DNA from: Stichopus chloronotus
Taxonomy: Eukaryota > Echinodermata > Holothuroidea > Aspidochirotida > Stichopodidae
DNA: 64,000 nt
NCBI GenBank assembly: GCA_021234535.1
Contig: CM037849.1
Coordinates: 15,100,571 to 15,164,570, forward strand
Direction: 5' to 3'
Positions 1 to 20,439 of this stretch are shown here, piece after piece; positions within the stretch are counted from its first letter, which is position 1, and each line of letters opens with the position of its first letter. The notes beneath the pieces are model-generated. The model was not told the origin of the DNA, ran no database searches, and worked only from the letters and a program-made list of their open reading frames with translations. The translations under genes and the position numbers were made by a program.

Positions 1-9492
<9,492 letters not shown>

Positions 9493-9710
9493 CAGGCCCG
9501 TATGCGGCTTTTTCAGAGGAGGGATGGGTCGATTTTATCACAAGTGGAACATTTTACCCGACAATTATGACTGACCAGTGCCGTAAAACTAACAAAATTA
9601 AAACTCATTGTATATGTTGCTAACGTAGGCCTACTATAATAGGCTGAGGGGGACTCCAGATCTTGTGGGGGTTCGTCCGAACCACCCCCCCCCCCCTGGG
9701 TACGGGCCTG
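9493..9710. mobile_element. short inverted-repeat element (MITE-like, 218 bp)
   Basis: The left end reads CAGGCCCGTATGCGG. The right end, on the other strand, reads CAGGCCCGTACCCAGG, so the outer 10 bp form an inverted pair. The bases just outside each end are AATCA (9488-9492 and 9711-9715), a 5-bp candidate target duplication. No coding capacity; a poly-C run lies inside the right end. The CAGG-type ends suggest a non-autonomous hAT-like element, but class is inferred from ends alone. Confidence 0.6.
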
Positions 9711-12700
9711 AATCAGTCTGAGTATTCGCATCTGTTTGGTACTAATTATTCTGTCGATGACGTACGACTATACAAGTGTCAATACACAACGTTTCGAAGA
9801 TATTACAGAGATGGTTGTAGAGACTTATGGCAAGTGTAAGTAAAGTTTCTTGTAAAAGTGTAGCTGATTTGCCGAGTGGCTTGTTAGCGGGTTGCTCATC
9901 ACCCAGAATAGTGGAGCTTACTGGGCTGTTGGTAATAGTAAACTGTCATTTTTACGCCGTTGTTGACGGCGGTAACGGTGTAGGTCTATCCAGCTCTTTA
10001 AAAAAGCAGTGTAAACATAGGCTGATTAGAGAGATGATGTTTCTAAACTAAATTAGGTGTACTTCCTTCATTCTTGTTTTGTACAAGTTGGTTGCCAGCA
10101 AGAACGGCACGTGATTATTTTCAATACTGTAGTATCTATTACACTCCACTACGTTTTGTTTTGTTTTTCCTTTTTTTTTTTCAAACAAGTGAGTGTAGAT
10201 GGTGCTGTTCTGGATAGTACCAAACAGATAACCTTTTTGTTTTTTCACTAAGAAATGGATGTTCATGCTCGCAGTCTCGTTGTGTTTTGAAGAAAACAAG
10301 TTCAATTTTTTTTTTGTATATACATATCGACTAGATGTGATACGGTACATGACAAAGGGCGAAAATGGAGGCAGAATAGCCTTCAACAGTGGTCTTCGTT
10401 TCGGCATTTCATTTTGGGTTGCCTTTGAAGAAAACTTAATACTTAAAGTCATCAAATACTTTTTGTATGTAATTTACACCTCGGAATCAGTTTAAACTAC
10501 GACCTGGTGGCACCATAAACGCAAGGTCTAAATACCGACCTCAGTGTTTCCCCGGTAATTAAGGGGTCAGCCGAACCGTAGTTTACTTACCCTACCATGA
10601 AATTGTGAAGGATCCCTAAAAATGAGTTATTGACCCCCCCCCCCCCCCACATGCACACACACACCTCCATAACACTCTCCTTGCAGCAACAAGAAAGGTG
10701 ACAACATAGGCTGCTGACATACTATCAACTAGGACAGTAAATCGTCTCTAAATGGCACCTTTTTGCCTCCATTATCTCCTCAATTAATTAGTATCTCAAT
10801 TATCATTACTTTCTTGAGGATGAATTTCAAACTTCTCCCCGCAAACTCCTTCACGGGAACCACAAATGTTACCGAAACTCACCACCCTTCCCACCCCCCC
10901 CCCCTCACTCTCTCTCTCTCTGTCTCCACCTTTTGAAAATATGAGGAAAACGATGGACGTGGTTACCTATGCCACCAAGGGTACCAAGGGACTGGCCACA
11001 CACAACATCTAACACAACTGGAGAATATTTTACTTCCCTGTTCTTTTTGCTTTGTTTCTTTTTTTTCTTTGCCCACTATTTTCGCCAGTCATTGATACCA
11101 GACAAGGTTAACTTTTATTCCCAGGGTGGGGGTTCTACAAATTGCTGATTTAATGAACGCGAGAACGGCTTCGTCAAGATAATAATAAATTAATCCAGCT
11201 AGTTGGTTTCGATATGTAGGTCAGAGAACCAGGTCACTTGTCAAAATAGTTTAACATCTTTAAGACGGATATTGGTAGCTGTGACAAAGATTTTTTATTT
11301 TACTTCCTCCTTTGAACAATCTTCCCTCAAAATGTTAATAAAAATCATAAATTTCCAACATCCTTTGAGCAGAATTTGATTGAATATAAAAACTCAAACT
11401 TTTGGCAAACGATTCTCTCATTTGAGAAAAACACAGCTTTTAAAGTTTCAAATTTTATAATTCACTTCTGGGAGGAAAGTTACTTTAGGTCTTTTTACAA
11501 CGAATAATACATATAGGCAACCATATACAGAAGTGTGGAGGAAGCGTTTACCTTATATTTTACCAACCTTACTTTTGTTTTAGTAAAATGGTTTAGTAAA
11601 AGATATGGTTTGAGCGAAGTTCAGAGTGTAGCTCAACTGGGCTTTACCAGTCTTGGGTAACTTACGACATTCACCTACCAGCATGTGTCTTATAAAATTC
11701 AATAAGGACACTTAAAAGATATTTGATGGTGACTAAAGCACCCAATTGACAGCAATGCAATAATACGTGGTACCGTTTCTCACATATGCTAAAATCAAAC
11801 CCGGGATTTGAAGCCTCATTAGCCTCCTGCAAAGCGTTAAAGAGAAATTTTGCCATAGTTTTCATTGCAGTATAGTTTGTCATTAGAGTGCCCGTGAACC
11901 AGAGAATCCATGAATTTTTATCTCACTTGTGAAGGAATTACAACCACATACGGTAGGCCTATACCAGTGAAGTTGCATAGCGCTTTGTCATTAACGGCAT
12001 TAACTTTTGATATATATAGGCCCTAACTTGAACTTCAAACTTTGGCTTTCGCTCAAGAAAAACTTTTAGTACGTCCTTTCATGAGCGTTTAAAGTATAAT
12101 CAGAAAATTATCTTTCGAACTTACGAACGTAATACACAGGCCTACACAATTTCTCGTCACATCATTATAAATGCATTACAATAATACCGTAATACTAACA
12201 AACTCCGTAAATAGAAACCCTGATTATATGCATTAAAATTCAAGAGAAGACACGTTGTCCTGCGATGACTTCGTTCGCTGCTGATATTTTTTTTTTTCAC
12301 ATTCATGCAAACATGATGGCATTGCGTTATTAGTCGCATTATATGGGAGAGTATAGCGTTCGAGGAGACTGTTATGAATAAACCAATGAAATTGTATCAG
12401 ACGACACTTCGTCGAGAGATGGAGATAGTGTCCTCGTTGAGGACATTGACTCCCCGCAGACGTTTACGTTAAAGGATCCGTATGTCATTCAAGACGGATG
12501 GTTGCACAAAAACATTCGCACATGAACGGTTATCTGTTTACAGCGTCATGAGGTGTAACTTACAGTAATGTATCATTGTTTTAATTTCAGGTCTCGAGCT
12601 ATATGGATAACAGCGCGTAAGGCTCCACGATTGGTTGCTCTGTTTTCTAAGCTATATATATATATTTTTAAGTGATCTCCAAGTCTTAACTGAAAGAAAG

Positions 12701-15700
12701 TCAATTTTTATGTTTCTTTGTAACTTTTGCTCGGTTTTGAAAGTAACAATCCCTCCTCTGCCGTTAATAGCCAAACATTAAGGTAGCGAAGGCTCTATAT
12801 GTCACGGAACGCATAGTATGACAGGTAGCGAGTGCTTGTTTGATCAAATGTTACACGTCGTTTGGTTTATTTAGTATTTCTCGAAACATTAAATTCTATA
12901 CTTCCCGAAGCTTTGCAAATTTAGAAAACAAAGAGGTCTTAAACTTCTGTCCCTTTGCCCTCTCCTCTCACAGAATATTCAAGCACAGCTCAGGGAAATT
13001 TAGGGATAAAGCATATCTTAGCTTAGCTTAATTCTTCGTGTACTGATGGGTGTCTCTTTAAGATGCATAGCCTGGAGTAATCAGAGAGAGAGTAGTCTAT
13101 CTCTTCCATCAATCTTCTTGATTCATTTTTTTTTTCATCCCTCTATCCACTTTTCCTCCTTTTTTTCATTTTCGTTTTCATTTTCGTCACCACGCCGTTC
13201 AGACATAAGAAATTGTGTAAAAAAATAAAAAATACACCAAAATATAGATAACGCCAAACTAAATGATATGAAGAGGAGGGTAATGGCCTAAAATGGGCCT
13301 TCGGATCGCTGATACCTGAAAAGAATTTTTTTTTTTTTAAGTAGCAATTTACATTTGCAGTAAATGATCAACAATTTTGTTTTTTATCGAATACAGTTTG
13401 TCAATATTCATTCCATTTGTATGTGTGGATGTTGAGGGTTTCGGGCGTCACTCGTACGATCTATGCTTCATATATTCAGAGAGGTTGATTTTTTCTTTCT
13501 GTAGATCGAGCCATCTTTGGCTGTCTGTGAGTATTCCTTAGTTGAACCTCAGTATTACGGGAATCGATTCGTTCGCATAACCTTTCCTTTTCAGCGATTA
13601 TCTTTCGTTCGTTGATGCATACGTGCAGGGAACACTTGAGTGACAGTTTCCTTATATTTGAGTACTGAACTGAGTGGCGTCTTGTGAGTGGGTTCAACGG
13701 GGGATAAAAATGTTTAGCTTACAATCTATGAATTGAATCATTTCTTGGACCGTTGAGCGTTTTATTCCATTGTTTTTAATTGTGCATTTGTTTGTTTGTT
13801 TGTTTGTTTGTTTTTCTCGCACCTTACATGAGAAGAGCAGAAATATGTTACTCGTTTCTGGTAGACACAAAAGGTCTCTCTTCTTTCTTTTTTGGTCTCT
13901 CTCTATCTCTCTTTCTCATATTGAGGAGATGGTCCCTATTGTCTACTCATCTTACCCATCCTTTTGTGGAATGAAGTTCCTCCCGGCACTAGCCATTGAT
14001 TAGGGCTATTAGAACAGAATCGAACTAATACTTATTTCGATCGATCGTGGATGTACGACATCGTTCTGCCCCCAGTGTGTGGATTACTCCATTATGTTCA
14101 ATAAAAAAAGCAACGGAGAGTTGGTTATCGATCAGTGGGAAGGCTAGAGGGAGGAGAGGATGGGACCAGGCGGAGTGAGCGATGTGTCATGTGACTTGCC
14201 AGTTACACCTCCCCTCTTGGATTAGTCCCCTCTCTCTCTCTGAATGCAGTTGGTCACAATATGAGTAAGCGAGGGTGTAAGATTGATCCTGTCGTTTGAA
14301 TTCCGCATTACAGGGTTTAAGGACTTCGCAACCTTTGCATGCTCTTTGTTACCCTTGTGTATCCCTTTTTTTGCGAAATACCTGGATAACAAAACCGTTA
14401 CGCCCCACTTGAGTAACCAATCAAGACAACCGTAACTGAGTGGCTTTCACGGAAACTACCTTTTACAAAAAGGCAAAACAAAGCCAGTACAAAAAAAAAG
14501 AAATAATAAAGACAAAGGAAGAATGACAGAATATACAATAAAGAAAAAGTTAACACTTTATGGATTTGTAAGCGAGACGTCATAAAAGAAACTGTCTAAC
14601 CCCCGGTTAGTGAAGCGAAACGTTGTCGTTTAATCAGCTTCTCTTTTTTTTTCTCGTAACTGTTGGATCAACGGCGTATAGAGTGACTTGTCGGCGGTAA
14701 AGTTCAGTCACAGAAGGTTCACTGATACCGATCAGTCGCAAGAAGGGTTTCGAGTGAGGTCAATCATAGAATCTTGATTCGCTTCACAATATTCTTCGTG
14801 ATATTTCCGCACGGAAAATGCTTTTGGGAAAGTTGAGATCCATCGAGTTTTAAAGTCCTACTGGCAGAAGTTTATCTATTTCTTTTCTTGTGATCTCTAC
14901 GAGACAAGCCATCGGCTCTGTAATCAACTTAATCCATTGCTTTTTTTTTTCGGAATTTGCGATAATTAAGGAGAAAGTTAAAGTTTATTATTTGTGGAGG
15001 AACCACTAAAACGCAGTAAGTAATTTAAGCTTACTTTGTTCGTTTCTATTTTGTCTTCTCACTATTTGGTTTCTTTTTACATTTTGGCGGACAAGAATTT
15101 AGTGCTTACATTGAATAAATCGTACATCTGCTTTGAAAATTGATGAAACTTTAACAAAGAAAATAATTGAATCTGTAAGTCTGTTAAAAGGTCAATGTAG
15201 CATATACCGGAAAGTGGCAAGCGGACTTCCTCACTAGTTGTATCATTTTTCATTCTTCTCTTTTTCTCTCTCCACCTCTTTCTTTCTTTCTTTCTTCTTT
15301 TGTTAAATAGAATGTTAATCTGCTCAATCACATTTAATATCTTCTCGTTATCATCCCAATATCTTCTTCAAATTTATTGATTTTTTTTTTTCAGTGAATG
15401 TTTAGGGAGTCACCGATCCTCAGAGAATCAAGTAAATTACTCTATGCGATGAACTAATCTATAAAGATGGCCTCATGGGCTGAGTTTTTCTATTATGTTC
15501 ATAGTTTGTGTTACACCGTTTCATCTCGGTCAATGCCATGGCCGTGCATTACGATAATCCTCAGTCAAAAGTTAAGTAACATGACTTTGCACTAAGTCAT
15601 GTTATGTAACGTAAGTTTTTCCTTCTTTTCTCCTTTCCATCAGGGAAGGGGAATCCCCTCAGTGAGGTTCGTCGTTAAAGTGTCTGTTATTCTTCGGTTT

Positions 15701-18700
15701 GTCAGGCTGTTGTGTGTCCTTGTGCACTGGTGTCAGGGAATTCATAAGTATATTATGGGTTTACTAAATGGTTCTTTAACCCTTTAATTACTCTTATGGC
15801 TTGGAAAGCCACAAAATGAGGAAAATGTTAAAAAATTCCATAACTTGGTATCTGTTTAACCTACAGACTTGATTAAAGTACTAAACAGAAGCTGAGAAAT
15901 AGATCTGTTCAAAAATGCATTGAAGGTTTTTTTTTTTGTTTAAAAAAAAAGTTGCTGATATGTTTGTTTACATTCAAAATAGTGAACATTTTTGGCATTT
16001 TAGACATTTCATAAAAAAAAAAAATTTGTTTCCACCAAACAACGGGCTGATGGCTCTATATGCCTTTTGGAACAAGTCCAACACTTCAGAAAACTACCCT
16101 GAAAAGAACAGGACTATAGCTGATTGCCAATCTGAAGGGAACCGAGGGATCTATTTTACGGCAAAAAAAATCTTCTTTTTTACAGCCAATATTTATGGAC
16201 ACAGAATGATAGATTATTCAAAACAAGGGAAGATGATGGTAGCCTTCTTTTCCAGCGACAAGTTTCTCACAGACAGAAATTCGATGGCTCTTTTCTCAAG
16301 AATGATTTGTCAACCCAAAAGTTCAAAAATCCTTTTGAAGCATTTTCCGCTCCTTATCTTATTTTAAAATAAAATGACGCTTTTGCGGATATTTATCGGT
16401 GAAACTGGATGATTTTACACTTGATTATTGCTTTCTTTGTATGCCATGTTGGTACATCCTAAATGCCTTATTTCCATGTGGCATGCATTTAAAAAATCAG
16501 TATTCGTTGGTTCACCCTACGTTCCGTAACGATAGGCGCCGTTCTAGGGACATTACATTTTTTTTTTTTCATTTGTTAGGCTAATTCCTGTTATTAAAGG
16601 TACTCGGAGCCGGGCCCACCATCGGTTGTCCCGCAACCTACCGATTAATTTTTGGAGCAAACCCTTCCAGATTGCAATAAATTGCACTTCTCGGGCATCT
16701 TTAAAGATACCCCTACAATCTTTACTTTGAGATCTCCCGATTTTAAAAGCTTACTCTTCCAAATACAAAAATCAAGTTGAATGGTAGTTTGCACTAGGTA
16801 ATTTGCCCAATTTTGAAGGAGGTTAGCCAAATTTTTAATCCATGTCATGTAGTATCTGCACAGGTCTGCTCCCTCTGCTTGCACTTTTAACAGAAGGATA
16901 GGAAGGTCGTTACAAGGAAGACTTTATATGATTATATCGATGTGCAGTCCTTTTCAGTATAATGAGCCAAATCGCATGATATCATCATACAAACCCATAT
17001 CAGTAAGAAGGCTGCCGTGAGAGTAGAACAACAACAGTAATAATTCTTCGAAATGAAACATCGATTCTTCTTTCATTTCCAATCAAAAATGGGAACCGCA
17101 ATTAAGAAAAATAGACTACTTTGTGTCGGAATTAGACGTTTATTTTCCCCATATGCCAGGCTCTGTTCCTCGTCGTTTATATTAAAAATTTGTAAGAAAG
17201 AGATCCGCTTATTTCCCCAGCCGGGACCAAATCGTCAGTTGCAGGTTTCTGTGCGGACTCAAGTAGAGTAATGAAGTTCAACGGTAACTGTTCGAACAAT
17301 CAAAAAGCAAGAAAAAAAGAGTAATCTTTTGTTTTAGACGGAGTAAATCTGTGCTTCACATGTCGAAGAGAAACGTTAGCACCAATCATTTTGTAAGCGG
17401 AAAGGAAAAACAATACCTATCATTCATTTTAGCACTCATATGTGTGAGACGCACTCAGTGGGTTTAAAAAACGCGGTAAGGATATTCAAAGTAGGCCCAC
17501 TAGAAAACATGGAAATGAAATCAGCGGTCTATTACATCTGATCTAATTGATTGAAAAAAGTGTGGGAAGGGCCCACGTCACACCATTCCCCCTCCCCCTC
17601 CCACACACATACACTCACATTCCGTCATCCCTGTAGAAAAAGAGACTGAGTCACTAGGCAAATTTTGCAAAGTTAAACCACCTCTTATCAAAAGTAATTT
17701 TTTTACCACCTAACTTCATATCTGGTCCATGCCCCAGTCCTTAGCTCAACGTTTAGGGGACATTTCGAAAACTGTGGGGCACTAAGGCATGGGGGACCCT
17801 TTCCTGTATTGATTACTTGTCATTGGCCGGATAGCGATGACAAGTCCCCTGAGGGGGGTGGGCCTGGCATTTTTCACGCGTCAATTCCTTGCGCAAGAGT
17901 GTCGTGGTTGCGTGCTTCTCTTCTATATTTCTGTTTTTGTAGTCGCTTTTACAGCAGCACGTGGATGACACCCCTTTTCTTTTCACCCTCTTAGCAGATT
18001 GCTTTATCCTCATCTAAAATAACACGGCGTCACTTTAGCCACGCTTTGGTCGTGGCGTCAAGTTTGCAAAAAATAATTTGGGATCCATTGTTCCGTGTGT
18101 TATGATTCCAAGCATGGGTTGTTGGCTGATAAACGAGGGTATTTTTAATTGTTTTCTAGAGATACCGTAGGGGCCACACCATCTCGGTCGATGAGTTACT
18201 TTGTTCTAAGTGTCATCGAGGATAATAAACATCTTAGATTGGACCCTTCTTGTCACGTTACCGAGCCTGCTTGTAGATATCTCTTCTTGCCATGGTACAT
18301 ACATTCAGAACTCGTAAAGTGTACGCTTGTTAGATTCCGTCGGCATATGGCATTGAGACAATATAAGGTCTGGATGTTCATTACAACACCAGTTTCCCGC
18401 CAGATTCACTTTTAAATGCCTAAGTCGATATACGTTTGTTTATTACTTCGTAGTAATAAAACAAACGCTGTCACATTTTTTTTTTACTGAAAATGTTCGA
18501 CGGTTCTTGTGCCCTTAAAATACAGTTTATCGGCTGCAGACTACCTGTCCTTGTAACAGTTTCATTTAGAAGTTTAGTTTCCATAATTCCCTGAAATGTT
18601 TCAGCCGATATCACCAGGAAAGTCAGTCAGTAATTTTCTCTACGTATAGAATTGTAACTATCCTACCCATTCAAGGCGATGAGTAAGAACTGCCTTAGGA

Positions 18701-18704
18701 GGAT
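9711..18704. other. intergenic, no gene recognised
   Basis: AT-rich, with poly-C at 10,635-10,648 and 10,896-10,905, (TTTG)n at 13,786-13,815, (CTTT)n near 15,278-15,300 and many T-runs. One 26-bp segment (12,591-12,616) is bounded by splice-like sites, but nothing ties it to a gene. The longest open frame (15,936-16,367, 143 codons) is Lys/Phe-rich and starts in A-runs; I regard it as chance. Confidence 0.45.
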
Positions 18705-19020
18705 ATCTAAGACCAACCCATCAGGCAACACAGGAAGATAGGTACAGGAAGGGGATATGTAGCGACCTATCCTCCATACGAGAGAATAGGTAGGAACAAC
18801 CTATCTTCAGTACAGTAGGATACAGGTGTGTAACATGGGGACTTGGTAGGAACTACCTATCCTCCACACAAAAGGATACGTAGGAACTACCTATCATCCA
18901 TATAGAAGGATAGGTAGGGAGGGGGTATGTAGGTAGGTAGCAACGACATATACCTATCCGCCACACAAGAGAATATCGACTAACTACCTAATCATCTATA
19001 GACCTACCGGAGGACAGGTG
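18705..19020. repeat. array of short hairpin-forming repeats
   Basis: Degenerate tandem copies of a motif of about 35-60 bp built on GGATAGGTAG and its complement CTACCTATCC. The clearest copies pair across a GAA loop: GGTAGGAACTACC at 18,845-18,857, and a near-identical one at 18,874-18,895. Flanking copies are decayed or show only one arm. Short spacers of the type CCATACGAGAGAA or CCACACAAAAG separate them. No coding content. Confidence 0.75.
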
Positions 19021-19900
19021 TAGGGACTAAATGACAATGACCAGGCAGTAGAAGTGACAGTGTAAGGGAAAAAAAACAATAAAAATCATGACATAAGGAG
19101 TCGACAACTATCCTTTATCATTTTGACAGTCGTAGACAGTCATGAAATATAACAAAACGATGCTTTAGATCCACGATCCTTGTACGGGCGACACGTGGAA
19201 GGAAGAATGAATTAAACATAGGTGGGTATATTAATGCAGGTCGGGGGTGACTGCATTTTCCTTTAACGACCAGCTACTTATGATCAACGCTACTCAACGA
19301 AATAGTTAATGACGTTTTACATCTCGATAAAAAAAAAAGTCAACTTACTCGGCGTTCGTGGGAAAAGGAAGTTGTTGATTTGAAAAGTTTTTTTTTTTTT
19401 TTTTTTTCAGAGCTCTCTGACAGGAACCGTGTGTTTGGAAGAAAATTTAATTTTGATATTAATTTATATGACGCTAGAAATCAATGGCGGGTTCGTCTCA
19501 TGGGAGAAGCGGGTTTTTTTCTTTCATTATGAAAAATCATATATCATTACATGCTAAAATGTGTGTAGTATATCACTCATTGGCAAGATAAACAGGAATG
19601 CGTACTGGACGAGTATAACACATTAAAAACCTGCATGTGTAGCTTAGTGTCACCTGTTCCATACTAAAGTTCTGTAAACATTTTTTTTCAGTGAAGTGTC
19701 CTTCTCACTTCCTTTGTGTGTGTGTGTGTGTGTGTTTCACGTTGACTTTCACGAATTTTAACTGTAATTTGTAACCTTCATGGTCTCATGCTGCCTTGTT
19801 CTCGGAAGACGACCATATCTCTAGCGGTGTTTCACGGTGACTATTATCCATTTAGAACGAATAGTAGTAATTCAATCGTTGAACGTTCAAACTACTCCAC
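19021..19900. other. upstream flank of the ENPP7-like gene
   Basis: AT-rich sequence with a T-run at 19,388-19,407 and a (GT)n run at 19,716-19,735. No gene. Promoter elements cannot be named with confidence. Confidence 0.4.
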
Positions 19901-19961
19901 TATATATATATTGATGAGTATTCGGTATTCAGTATTCCTCGTTGTGAGGGCACCATCACAG
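19901..19961 (+). other. possible 5' untranslated exon of the ENPP7-like gene
   Basis: A good donor (ACAG then gtgaga, after 19,961) is followed 123 bp later by a good acceptor (pyrimidine tract plus TTCAG, ending 20,084). That acceptor opens the exon carrying the ENPP7-like start codon. This suggests a non-coding exon ending at 19,961. Its left boundary is unknown; the start given here is only nominal. Confidence 0.35.
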
Positions 19962-20128
19962 GTGAGAATATCCTACTATTTTCAATTTAGTATAAATATT
20001 ACGTCTTTGCCACTCACTGTAGCATGAACTTCTACTTTATACAGGAATAAACAAATAACGTTTTGCTTCTTTCTTTTTCTTCAGGTAGACGCATTTAACT
20101 CGTCTCATCTGCAAAGCAAATTACGAAA

Positions 20129-20206
20129 ATGGGGCATACCTATTGGTCAGTGCTCATACTGATGGCGGCACTAGTCATCCCTTCATCTTCGAGCTATTCT
20201 GTGCAG
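20129..20206 (+). CDS. ENPP7-like exon 1: start and signal peptide
   Basis: Twenty-six codons from an ATG in good context (gaaaATGG). A hydrophobic core (VLILMAALVI) and a small-residue cleavage region (SSSSYS) form a typical signal peptide. The exon ends in phase 0 at gtacgc. The stretch from 20,085 to 20,128 is 5' UTR after a good acceptor. Confidence 0.85.
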
Positions 20207-20353
20207 GTACGCTGATAATTGAATGCGGAAACAAAGTAGCAGTGAATTTTACGCATATTGTGTAATAGTTAATGTGCAAACTGAATGATTTTCATTGTGA
20301 TAATTCTTTATTCACTTGCTATTCCGATTTCTGTTGGGGTTCGAAAAAAATAA

Positions 20354-20439
<86 letters not shown>

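Noticed and set aside
11605..11690. tRNA-like TAGCTCAACTGGG
   Set aside because: Only the A-box-like piece fits; no B box or acceptor stem pairing. A similar string near 865 is also alone.
15936..16367. 143-codon plus-strand frame
   Set aside because: Starts and continues through A-runs, Lys/Phe/Asn-rich as expected of AT-rich noise, and has no splice context or family match.
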